Made by a program: the position numbers and the translations under genes | Shown here: positions 54,448 to 64,000 of the stretch, piece by piece | Position numbering within the stretch: position 1 is the stretch's first letter | Layout of the letters: each line of letters opens with the position of its first letter | DNA from: Maylandia zebra | Lineage: Eukaryota > Chordata > Actinopteri > Cichliformes > Cichlidae | Assembly: GCF_041146795.1 (NCBI RefSeq) | Contig: NC_135172.1 | Coordinates: 12,018,137-12,082,136, forward strand | Reading direction: 5' to 3' | DNA length: 64,000 bases | Notes under the pieces: model-generated | The model's database searches: none | What the model saw: only the letters and a program-made list of their open reading frames with translations | What the model was told of the DNA's origin: nothing

Positions 54448-55485
54448 TCTAAAATACTTAGTCATTTGTTTAATTGTAATTTAGCATTATATAACTCACA
54501 TATAAAACTATCAATTGTAATTTTAAATAGTTTAAAAGCATGTAGAAGAGGATATTTAGGCAAGTCCATTTCTCCTTTTGTTATCAAGAAGCACAGACAA
54601 AAAGGAAAAATAACCCTGAATCATTGGTCATTGGTCCCCACCAATGCCAAAACGAAATCTACGCCCACTGTCTCTTCCATTGCCGTTTCACTCCAAACGT
54701 AACAAATGTCCAACTCAGACAGTGTTCTCAATTTGCATTCACACACAGTGAATTTGCAGCTTGTTGGAAATGCATCTCCATCCATCCAGTCATGATGATG
54801 GTGTTTTCTCCTTGCTGATGCCTTTTGCACATACTGCTGTTGCTGCTGGACCCCTCGCTGCTCAGGATACTGCTGTTGTCTCTTGACCTGCCATGTTGTT
54901 GCTTTTGGATCTGCATTTCTCGACAGTCAAGTGGAGGGTGCGTCTGTCCTCTCAGTAAGTGAGTGAGACAGTAGACAGTGGTGAGGAGGGCTGTGTGAAA
55001 GCAAAAACACATAAATATGCCTGACACCCGTAAACGAAGCAGCATCTGGCTGCAGTTTAAAGACTCTTTTGTTTGTCTTGGTCTCGTCTCGTCTCGACTT
55101 CGTCTCATCTTGGTCTTGGTCTCGTCTCGACTTGGTCTCGACTTGTTCTTAGTCTTGTCTTGGTCTCGATACCCTCTGGTCTTGGTCTTGGTTTTGGCAG
55201 TCTTGACTGCAAGTCTAGTTGCACCAGTGGTGCCATGAGCAGTATCTATCTGCTGCTCATCAGCTGCTATGCCGTGGTTATTGTCACAATGTGGTGTATT
55301 TGGATCACTCGATCCTAAGTGGATATGGATATGATCCAGGATTGGATGTTTTGTAAAAAAATTGAAAGGAACAATTGTTCCTTTCCCCTTTGCTGTGTAC
55401 TCTGCTGATGCTGTTTTCAAAACCTACCACACTCATGTACAGTATCAGTGTCACACTGAGATATTTCAAAGATAATAATAATACA
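54448..55485. other. Unassigned, with a degenerate CTTGGTCTCGTCTCGA tandem repeat
   Basis: 55075-55200 is a degenerate run of GGTCTCGTCTCGACTT / GGTCTTGGT units. The 230-codon minus frame across it (55420-54728) is Lys/Thr/Arg-rich low complexity derived from this repeat, so I do not call it a gene. Confidence 0.6.
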
Positions 55486-56040
55486 TTTTATTTGAAAGCG
55501 CCTTTCAAAACACTCAAGGTCACTGTACACATTAGAATAAAAAGCAACATAAAAACAAGCAGTTTACACAATCGTAAAAGCATAAGACATAAACTAATTT
55601 AAAAGAGCAGAGTGGAGAGGTTATGTGGGATAAGCTATTTTGAACAAGTGAGTTTTGAGTTGGGACTTAAAGAGAGAGAAGGAAGAGATATTTCTTAAAT
55701 CAGGAGGTAGGGGATTCCAGAGTCGTGGAGCAGAGCAGCTGAAAGCCCTGCTCCCCATGGTGGCAAGACGGGGGGAGGGGACGGAGAGTGAAAGGGAAGA
55801 AGTAGATCTGAGACAACGAGATGGGGCGGTGATCTTAACCAGATCAGAAAGATATGGAGGGCAGAGATGATGAATAGCCTTAAATGTGTACAAGAGTATT
55901 TTGAAATTGATACGATATTTGACCGGGAGCCAGTGAAGCTGCTGCAGAACAGGAGTAATGTGGTGGATAGAAGGGGTCCTGGTGATGATACGGGCAGCAG
56001 AGTTCTGGACGCGTTGAAGCTTGTGGATGGATTTTTGAGT
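55486..56040 (-). mobile_element. L2-type LINE 3' end, straddling the right arm boundary
   Basis: The minus frame reads LQRVQNSAARIITRT, LQQLHWLPVKYRINFKILLY, SRAFSCSAPRLWNPLPPDLR and LFKSQLKTHLF to a stop. A 3' UTR with CAAATAAAATGTATTATTAT follows. The part above 55974 belongs to the inverted duplication; the part below is in the spacer only, so this arm keeps the uncut LINE. Confidence 0.85.
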
Positions 56041-56500
56041 ATAAAAATAACCTGAATAAATACAAATAAAGGGAAAGAGCTGTCCAGACCTCTGTCTCTG
56101 ACCATCTGTGTTAACACTTGAAATCGGAAACATGTAAATGTAACAAACATGTTAAAACATAAGAAATCAGGAAGGGGCAAAAAAAGCATTTTGCTAAAAA
56201 AAGATTTAGAGCAGAAGTTTTTAAAATGAAGATATATTGCATTTATTTACAATTAAAAACACACAGAGCAGAAAGTGTGTTACTGTTTTACATCCACAGA
56301 CACACAAGAAAAGAAGCCGGCAACGTGAGGTCAAGTTATGGCATTTTTATTTGTGTATTTCAGTACATGTATTCAGAATAGAGTTTTTAAAAACAAACAA
56401 ACGTCCCAAGTCAAGTTTGGGGGGATTTTTGTGAAAGAAAGGTTGAGAGAGGGGGAAGGAGGAAGAAACTATTGCTCTCCTTAAACTTGATGCTGCTGGG

Positions 56501-57568
56501 TCAGTTTTTTCTCAGCAGTCTGCTCCAGAATCCACTCCTGTCCTCGGCTTTCTTTTCTTTTTCTTTTGCCTTCAGCTCTTTTAAAGTTTTGTTTAGCTGC
56601 TCCTCGGCGTCTTTAAATGCTTCTTTCAGCTGCTGTTTGGCCAGTTTGACTTTCTGTTTCAGGAGCTCTTTAGCTTCCTTTTTGTGCTTTTGCATTTCTT
56701 TAAGTGCATCTTTGCAGCCTTTCTTGGTCACCTCAGAGGCTGTCGTTTCTTTCTTGAATACCTTCAACTCAATTTTCTCTTCTGCAAGTTCTTCTTGCAC
56801 TTTCATCAGTTTCTTCTTCAGAGTTTCACTTTCCTGTTTTGCCTCCCATTTTCCATGTGTCTCTTTTTCTATTTCTTCCTCTGTTTCCAGCAACTTCTTC
56901 CTCATGTTTTGAGTGAAACTCTTTGTATTTTCCATTTCTTTCTTTGCTTCCTGTATTTTAAATTTCTCTTCCTCCAACACTTTTTGAGCTTCCAACAATT
57001 CTTTCTTCATATTTTCAATCTCATTTTCTGCCTCGTGTTTACGTTTTTTCTCCTCTTCAAGTTGTTGCTTTACATGCAGTAATTCCTTCCTGAGTATTTC
57101 AGCTTCAGCCGTTACATTTTCAGCTTCTTGTGCTGCCAACTGCATTTTCCTTTTCTCCCCTTCAAAAGCTTCCTGCACCTCCTGTAATTCCTGCATCACA
57201 TTTTCTGCCTCCTTCTTTGCAGTTTGATATTTATTTTTAGCTTCTTGTGCTGTGCTTTTCTCTTCCTGCAATGCTTTTTGAGCTTCCAACAGTTCTTTCT
57301 TGATGTTTTCATTCTCATTTTCTGCTTGTTGTTTTCCCATCTTCTCTCCTTTAAGCTTTAGACCCACATGCAGTAATTCCTTCAATACTACTTCGGTTTC
57401 AAACTTTGAATTTTTAGCTTCTCCTCTTGATTCTTCTGCCACTTCTTTTAATTTGACATTTTCAGCCTGTATTATTTGAAATTCTTCTCGTAGTTTAATC
57501 AGCTCAGACTGTTCTGTACTGTATGGTGACGCACTCACCAATCCTCTTCTCGATCTCCCTTGATTCAT
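56501..57568 (-). CDS. Single-exon coiled-coil protein, 355 aa (right copy)
   Basis: The translation is identical to the left copy (46452-47519), reading toward the spacer in mirror orientation. Same features: Lys/Glu-rich coiled coil, repeated KELLEAQK units, SGFWSRLLRKN end, AATAAA at 56351-56346. The two genes therefore converge on the spacer. Identity over the whole frame means the duplication is recent, or gene conversion acts between arms. Confidence 0.75.
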   Translation of the reverse strand: MNQGRSRRGLVSASPYSTEQSELIKLREEFQIIQAENVKLKEVAEESRGEAKNSKFETEVVLKELLHVGLKLKGEKMGKQQAENENENIKKELLEAQKALQEEKSTAQEAKNKYQTAKKEAENVMQELQEVQEAFEGEKRKMQLAAQEAENVTAEAEILRKELLHVKQQLEEEKKRKHEAENEIENMKKELLEAQKVLEEEKFKIQEAKKEMENTKSFTQNMRKKLLETEEEIEKETHGKWEAKQESETLKKKLMKVQEELAEEKIELKVFKKETTASEVTKKGCKDALKEMQKHKKEAKELLKQKVKLAKQQLKEAFKDAEEQLNKTLKELKAKEKEKKAEDRSGFWSRLLRKN

Positions 57569-58195
57569 TTTGGCCTTTTAAACAAAGGAACCAAAGTTTT
57601 GTAGAGAAGTGAAGTTTTCGATGTGTTTTTTTCTTCAACCGTCGTCTGTCCTGCACAGAGATGCTGCTGTAGATGTGTCTCTAGCTGTGTCTGGATAAAA
57701 TGAAAAATGCTGTAACTAAGTGCTTGTGTTGCACAGTTCTACAAAACATTCCATTCCATGCATGCTCCGCCCACATGGTCAGGAATGTCAGGTGCTGCAT
57801 CACCAAATGCTGCTCCCGTTGCCTAGCAATAACAGCTGTTTACTTTTTGGGGTCTGGTTCATTATTTAATAAAGAAAACATGTCCAAGTATTGCAACCAT
57901 GGTGCTGAGGCTCAGTGCATATTCTAGCCTGCTGTGTGGGTGGGCAGCTAGAAATCACTGGTGGGCAACATGAGAGAGGAGAAAACTGGAGCAGCCAAGC
58001 AGGGAGCTGCAGGTTGCTGGTTTGAGTCTCTGTTCAGATGCTGGTGTCTCCTCTCTCTGAGATGTTTGCAAACAGTCCCAGATAAAACAATAAGGATAAT
58101 AAACAAACACGTGACTAAACTAACATTTATGACACTGATATATTTTATGTGTAGCAGGATGGCCTCTAGTTTGCAAAACTGTTGGAGCGTGGTAC
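57569..58195. other. Upstream region of the coiled-coil gene (right arm)
   Basis: Mirror of 45825-46451; promoter not located. Confidence 0.4.
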
Positions 58196-58197
58196 TA

Positions 58198-58630
58198 CAG
58201 TGGCTTGCAAAAGTATTCGGCCCCCTTGAACTTTTCCACATTTTGTCACATTACAGCCACAAACATGAATCAATTTTATTGGACTTCCACGTGAAAGACC
58301 AACACAAAGTGGTGCACACGTGAGAAGTGGAAGGAAAATCATACATGATTCCAAACATTTTTTACAAATAAATAACTGCAAAGTGGGGTGTGCGTAATTA
58401 TTCAGCCCCCTGACTCAATACTTTGTAGAAGCACCTTTTGCTGCAGTTACAGCTGCCAGTCTTTTAGGGTCTGTCTCTACCAGCTTTGCACATCTAGAGA
58501 CTGAAATCTTTGCCCATTCTTCTTTGCAAAACAGCTCCAGCTCAGTCAGATTAGATGGACAGCGTTTGTGAACAGCAGTTTCAGATCTTGCCACAGATCT
58601 GAGGGGGGCGAATACTTTTGCAAGCAACTG
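58198..58630 (-). mobile_element. Internally deleted Tc1-type element (right arm)
   Basis: Mirror of 45390-45822, same 433-bp length; one substitution was noticed near the transposase end (left GGTGGTTCTAC, right GGTGCTTCTAC). Confidence 0.88.
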
Positions 58631-58728
58631 CAAGTGTGGGGGAAGGCTGAGTGAAGTATTTCTTTGATATTGTTTTTCAATAAGCAGATGCAAATATTTA
58701 CTCCTCTGTTATGTTTCTGTACATACAG

Positions 58729-59200
58729 ACTGGGCGTGCCAAAAGCGATGCACTGCAGCACAGCTTTCTTGATGAGGAAGAGCAGCTGTGCTGTGATGTC
58801 AGCTTCAGCTGCCCAGCATGCACACCTGAAATGTTGGCGGTTTCAGTTGATGGTAACAGAAAGCTATATCACTTTCAGCAAAAAGAAAGGTGCTCATTGT
58901 TGATGTTCTTTGTGTTTGTGTTTGTGTGACATAATAGTTTTTACTATAGTAACCAAACGACTGTCTTCTGCAAGATGACTACTGTTAAATTAGAGTAAAT
59001 GGAAAATCTTGTCATTTACTTTATAATTTCTTGCTATTTTATTATATTTGTTACATGTCGTAGACACGGGGAAGAGGCACATGTGGGGATTCCCAGTGGA
59101 CAGCAGCACGAGAGACTTCAAGGAAGGCCTCCAAACTGGATGAAGAGGAGATGGAGGTCGCTGTGTGTCGACATGGATTGTGTCTTTTGTGTCACTTTCA
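58729..59200 (+). pseudogene. KDZ (Zisupton-type) transposase fragment (right arm)
   Basis: Mirror of the left copy: a Cys-cluster exon at 58729-58889 (CPACTPEMLAVSVDGNRK) and a core piece from 59064 (CGDSQWTAARETSRKASKLD, MEVAVCRHG). Same truncation after CRHG. Confidence 0.65.
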
Positions 59201-60042
59201 CTTCAGGGACGGCAAACTGTGGCGTGTTTCAGGAACGGTTACATGCCCGACAACTACACTTCTGAACAGGTCCAACTTTTGATTTGCACTCAGAATGATT
59301 ACATCAAAGAGTTTAGTTAAAAACACTAAATGAAACCTGCAGACTTGCTTAAAGTGATTCGTATTCATGAGAAACTGGAGCGTCATTATCATTGAGTTTA
59401 TTTCTTTCCCTGCTAAGCAACACCAAGTCTAGCCCTGATTGGCTGATATAAGTGACCACAGACCTGTCGCTGTGTGAGTTTGAATGGGTGATTAGAGACC
59501 AACACATGTTTGTTGCTGCTCCATGTTTTCTGCAACATTGTGTGTAGTTACTGCAGCTGTGTATGCATTCTGCTGGCAGGAAACAAGTGAAAGAAAACTG
59601 GCGAGCATCCTGGAAGGAAAACTTAATCGGACATAACAAGTTAAAACAGTTTGCAAGCTTCAAGCCAAACTGCTGAATCTACCGTCCAGGTTCTCCTTGA
59701 TAGCGTGACTCTGTGTTGTTCTCCTTCATTCTTCTGTCTCTGTCTGTCAAATCTCAGCGTATTATAAACCAACTGTTGTCACCCTCTGCTGCTCAGTGTG
59801 CTGGCTGTTTTCTCGAGAATCTCAACCACAAGAAAGTTTATACGAACGAAGCTAAAAAACCTGTGACAGTTTGTGAAACGTCATTAGCAGCAGTGAAATA
59901 AGTTAGTTAGTGAAATGATAGAGGCTATTTTATGCTGGAAAAATTCTTCTAGCACAAAGTGGCCCAATAAACGGAATTTTTTAATACAGAAATACATCTA
60001 ATGATAAAAAGCAGAGAATTCATTGTCTGTTTTCCATTGCAG
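59201..60042. other. No gene recognised (right arm)
   Basis: Mirror of 43978-44819. Confidence 0.4.
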
Positions 60043-60378
60043 AGCTGGGATGCTCGTCTCCTCATGGAGCGCTCTCGAGCTGTGAAGTGTCCAGATATCA
60101 GCGCTCACCTGGCTGGTACCAAGAAGGTTCAGCAAGTGCTCCCCAGGTACAGGATTGGTGCACATGTTGTTTCCTTATTACTCACACAGTGGTAACTGCT
60201 TCCTTTGTACACAGTTGAATATCTTCTTTTAAAGCGTAATGTTGCTCTAGCTGTGCTCACTGTGATCCTGAGCTCCTGTTATGTTTGCTGCAGGGGATCC
60301 AGCGGAGGATCACAGTGACCCTCATCCACGAGAAGGGCAGCGAGCTCCATTGGAAAGATGTTCGTGAGCTGGTTGTAG
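60043..60378 (+). pseudogene. KIF1-like exon pair (right arm)
   Basis: Exon X 60043-60146 and exon Y 60294-60378, lengths and splice sites as in the left arm. Y carries the KIF1-type [19 protein letters not shown] stretch. The same phase mismatch between X and Y is present, so it predates the duplication. Confidence 0.7.
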
Positions 60379-61319
60379 GTGAGCAGCCTGCCTTTAGGGT
60401 CTAGTCGTGCTATACCTCTGTGTAGAAAACAAAACCCCAAAGCACCGAAACAATGTTTTATAGTGTTTGTGTGCTTTTGATAGAGGAAGACAGGACAGAA
60501 CATCATTAAAGGGATTTGACTTTGTGAGATCACCCTGAAAACGCACCACTCGGTTCACTCTGAGATATTTTCAGTCTGGAAAGATGAATCTGTCGGGCTT
60601 CAGGCTGCTTCTCACTTTAAGCAGTTCATGCTGTAGCTGATGGACCAAAAATGACATTTGATATTTTAGACATTCAGCTGCTGACTCTGAAGCCAACAGG
60701 CTCTTGAGTGTGGATGATTGTGTTGGTACTGGATGCTGTGATCAAACAGCTGTTCTGATCTGTCTTCATTCATGCCTGTTGTTATTAAGCCTCCTAAGCT
60801 CCAAACCAGTAAAAGCAATCTTTGGAGGCAACACCCTTTTTAGTACTTTGCTGTATTTGTTTGTGATTGTGTGACACTAAACCACAGTGCTATGTATATC
60901 CTCTGTAACACTCAGACGTTTCCAGATCAGTGTTTCCCCCTCAGCTGTTTCTCACTATAGAGTCTTTCCTCTGTAACAATGAGGCACCAGCAGAGCATAT
61001 CTGGCTCCCAGTCTGTGGCTGATAGTGCCCCCTGCTGTTAATAACAGGAACAGTGTAACCTTGTATGGAGCTCATAGTGATGGTCTGAAGATTGCTGCTG
61101 CAAGGCAGTAATTTGTATCCATGTGTGCTGTCTATTCTGAGCATATGCAGTTATGTGAGCTCTCAGGTTTTATGTATCAGGACATAATTAAAAACAATCA
61201 GGTCCTTAGTAGGTCTTAATATGAGGTAAATATAAAACATGAAGTGTTTGTGAGGTTCATCTGCAGCACCTTTGTCTCTGTGAAATGTTTGCTAATTTAA
61301 CATTTTCCCTCCTAAACAG
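60379..61319. other. Intronic-looking sequence (right arm)
   Basis: Mirror of 42701-43641; no upstream HERC exon is found here. Confidence 0.4.
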
Positions 61320-62734
61320 GAAGGAGTTTGTGGAGGCCTATGTGAATCATGCCTTCAACACATCAGTGGAGAGTCTGTTCCAGGAGTTCAAGCGAGGCTT
61401 CTTCCTGGTGTGTGAGCAGGATTTGGTGAGGCTGTTTCGACCAGAGGAGCTGCAGGGAGTGCTGGTCGGCCAGGACGTGCATGACTGGGAAAAGTTCAAA
61501 CAGGTACAGTCAGCCAAACAGACACAGGCTGTAGTTTCACAGCTGTCCTGTAGCACAATAACTGTGTACTGCATACTGCCAAAAGCATTCAGTCGGCTGC
61601 TTTAACACAAATATGAACTTGAGTCACATCTCAGTCTTAATCCAGACTTTTGTATGATAGTATAATATAATAGTCAGCCCACCCTTCGCAGCTATAACTG
61701 CTTCCACTCTTCTGGGAAAGCTTTCCACAAGGTTTAGGTGTGTTTATGGGAATTTTTTGACTATTCTTCCAGAGGTGCATTTATGGTGTCAGACACTGAC
61801 GTTGGAGGAGAAGGCCTGGCTCACAGTTGCTGCTCTAATTCATCCCAAAGATGTTCTATCAGGTTGAGGTCAGGACTCTGTGCAGGCTAGTCCAGTTCTT
61901 CTACACCAAACTCACTCATCCATGTCTTTATGGACCTTGTATTGTGCACTGGTGCCCAGCCATGTGCACACATGCCCACACTTTACACTTGGCACAGTGC
62001 AGTCAGACAAGTACTTCTGGCAACCACCAAACCCTGACACATCCATCGGATTGCCAGTCAGAGAAGTGTGATTCGTCACTCCAGTAAACACATCTCCACT
62101 GCTTTAGAGTCCAGTGTTGAGATGCTTAAATCACTCCATCTGACGCTTTGCATTGTGTTTGTCAGTGTAAGGCTGGGATGCAGCTGCTCAGCCATGGAAA
62201 CCAATGAAGTTTGGACATCTGTAACAACAGCAGACTGCAGATATTGGTGACTTAAGTGCACTATGAGCCTTAGCATCAGCTGACTCGCTGTCATTTCCAA
62301 TTACTTCCACTTTGTTATAATATCACTAACAGCTGACTATGGAATATTTAATAGCGAGGAAATTTCATGACTGGACTTGTTGCACTGGTGCATCCTATCA
62401 CATTACCATGCTGGAATTCATTCAGTTCCTGAGAGCGACTCGTCCTTTCACACATGTTTGTAGAAGTAGTCTGCATGCCTAGGTGCTTGATCTAATACAC
62501 CTGTGTCCATGGAAGTGATTGGAACACATTAATTGAATGATTTGGATGTGTTAGGGAATACTTTTGGCAACATAGTGTATGCCTGACCTTACAAACTCTA
62601 TGATTATAACAGTCATTTTCACTGTTTTCAGAACACAAGTTATGGTTGGAGATATCATGACCGCCACCCCACCATACAGATGTTTTGGGAGGTATTTGAT
62701 GAACTAACTGAAGAGCAGAGGAAAGATTTCCTTC
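61320..62734 (+). pseudogene. HERC-type HECT exons A and B (right arm), catalytic exon absent
   Basis: Exon A 61320-61503 and exon B 62632-62734 are open, with the same splice sites and phases as the other two copies. After exon B the sequence matches the spacer copy only to about 62873, then switches to the LRRC31-like exon at 62877. The C-lobe with the catalytic Cys is replaced by leucine-rich repeats. Because exon B ends in phase 1 and the LRR exon begins in phase 1, splicing B to the LRR exon keeps frame (residue Pro created at the junction, then GGLSRLTF). Confidence 0.75.
61569..62577 (-). mobile_element. Degraded Tc1-type element in HERC intron (right arm)
   Basis: TA-flanked, 1009 bp, same length as the left-arm copy and sharing its ~150-bp internal deletion. 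Confidence 0.85.
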
Positions 62735-62876
62735 GTAAGTACTTGCTGAAGCCTCCATTATGATATGTTACTGAAATCACACTGTATCATATAAAACATT
62801 AGATTTTTCTGCGCTTTACCAAGATACATTAGAGAGCAGCATTGTTCTGATTAATATACTGTAAAGCTGCTTCTAG

Positions 62877-64000
62877 CTGGTGGACTGAGCCGCCTCACCT
62901 TTCACCTGGCTCACGTCACACACCTGGAGAGACTCGACCTCCACCTGTGTTGCCTCACGCGAGATGATCTAGAGGCTCTGAGTCAGTTGCTACCAATCTC
63001 ACACGCCGGACACTAATCGCATGCTCGCTGCAGCAGTCATGTGACTCGTTGTTTTTCAGTCCAGGTGCTGCCCTCTCTCACTGCACTGACTGAGCTTGAT
63101 GTGTCATCCAATAAGGAAGTGGGAGGTGTGGTCCACCTGCTGGTCTCCGCCCTCCCTGCGACACAAATGAGGCGGCTGCCATTCAACAGCTGCTACATGA
63201 GCAACGAGTCCTTCACTGCTCTGGGTAACACACACACACACACACTTGTTTATTTATAGAAGTTTTCCTTCAAGTCATTCTCCCCGAATACCTCTTCCAC
63301 CCTCTAGCCTGAAATGGTGAAAACTTTGTGTTTATGCATCAGCCCTGGCGGTGTCCTATCTGCGCACGGTGGATATTTCCTGGTGTAAAGTGGTTGGCGG
63401 TCACTTGGCGCTCCTGCTGGATGCTCTGCAGCCATCAGTCGTCAGCGAGCTCCGTCTTTGCAGCTGCGAGCTCACCACTGATGACATGCAACATCTGGGT
63501 AACTAACACACAATGACATTATACTTTTTCTTTTTTGGTCTGTAGTGGATCATTAGGCTGCATAAATGTATATTAAGACAAGTAAAGCCTGAAGGAAATT
63601 GATATTTCTTTCATTTATTTCATGCTGCCAGCATCTGTAGCTGTCGTATAAAACAAAACAATGAAACTATTCGGTGTTATTTTTGTCTCCATCAGAAACA
63701 TTGTGAACAAAACAGTAAAGTGAACAGGCATAAAGTGATCAGTTATCAATGGGTCCTCTTCCTCTGTGCAGCTGCCGTGTGCAGACGGGGCTGTCTCTCC
63801 TCACTCCGTGCACTGGATCTGTCCTACAACAGCTTGGTGGGAGACAACGGTTGGTGCAGTCTGTTTGCAGCAGGAGGTCTGGGCTCTCTGGAAGACGTGG
63901 ATGTCAGTTTGCGACCTTCAACCTCTGCTCCGTGCTCAGCCTGGCTGCCCGCTCTGGTCCGAGCTCTGCCTCAAATGCCGGCGCTGGCTCGACTGGCCAT
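62877..64000 (+). CDS. LRRC31-like leucine-rich-repeat exons (right arm), cut by window end
   Basis: Exons 62877-62981 (105 nt), 63060-63224 (165), 63343-63498 (156) and 63772 to beyond 64000, all phase 1-1 with AG/GT sites and no break. The LRR consensus is visible (LERLDLHLC, LTELDVSSN, LRTVDISWC, LRALDLSYN). It differs from the left copy by rare substitutions (for example GTCC against CTCC near 63957). Intron 3 is short (273 bp) because no ERV is present. Leucine-rich repeats make curved protein-binding surfaces; no binding partner can be read from sequence. Confidence 0.65.

Larger units (their letters stand above)
55974..64000 (-). repeat. Right arm of the large inverted duplication
   Basis: Reverse-complement partner of 32387-48046, lacking the ERV. 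It continues past the end of the window. The pre-integration site of the ERV is intact at 63717-63722 (a single AGTAAA context). Confidence 0.93.

Noticed and set aside
54728-55420. 230-codon Lys/Thr/Arg-rich minus frame
   Set aside because: Low-complexity translation of a degenerate tandem repeat.
60294-61503. KIF1-HERC in-frame fusion
   Set aside because: Exon Y ends in phase 1 and HERC exon A starts in phase 2, so splicing them would shift frame.

Overview
This window is repeat-rich genomic DNA from a vertebrate, almost certainly a teleost fish. The evidence is Tc1-type transposons, CR1/L2/Rex1-type and L1-type LINEs, a Ty3/gypsy element, a KDZ (Zisupton-type) transposase fragment, a fish-like endogenous retrovirus, vertebrate tRNA-derived sequences, and spliced exons of vertebrate genes (KIF1B-, HERC-, LRRC31- and CIP2A-like). 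I cannot name the species from sequence alone. Most coding potential belongs to mobile elements; host genes appear mainly as exon fragments.

Layout. 172-1776: a Tc1 element with an intact DD34E transposase. 2283-12366 (minus): an L1-type LINE bounded by a 16-bp target-site duplication, with two other LINEs nested in its ORF2. 12.9-13.9 kb: LINE and hAT debris. 14152-18050: a 3.9-kb unit with inverted ends rich in palindromic GGTTCTTT motifs, enclosing spectrin-repeat-like exons and a GC-rich promoter-like region. 18.1-18.9 kb: three exons of an unrecognised small gene. 19.8-21.5 kb: a solo LTR and a second LTR with its polypurine tract. 21964-22035: a tRNA-Pro(UGG) gene, followed by two degraded tRNA-derived pieces. 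24.5-27.0 kb: a LINE 3' end with a perfect fold-back and a gypsy RT/RNase H plus 3' LTR. 27.4-29.6 kb (minus): C-terminal exons of a KIF1B-like kinesin, frame-damaged. 31.8-32.1 kb: two CIP2A-like exons.

The main structure is a large, nearly identical inverted duplication. The left arm is at least 32387-48046 and the right arm 55974-64000, where the window ends; the spacer is about 7.9 kb. The arms are collinear without net indel over about 7.3 kb: paired coordinates sum to 104020. Each arm holds, in the gene direction, a KDZ transposase fragment, two exons of which one is KIF1-like, two HERC HECT exons with a Tc1 remnant between them, and four LRRC31-like exons; a 355-codon single-exon coiled-coil gene lies near the spacer. 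The left arm alone carries a 7.6-kb endogenous retrovirus with two LTRs that read as identical; the right arm preserves the empty site.

The spacer holds a pogo-type remnant, a third HERC copy that still has the catalytic C-lobe exon, a LINE, a C2H2 zinc-finger fragment and a LINE 3' end. In the arms the catalytic HERC exon is absent and LRR exons follow instead, with matching splice phase, so an in-frame HECT-LRR chimera is possible. No operon, CRISPR or bacterial feature is present.
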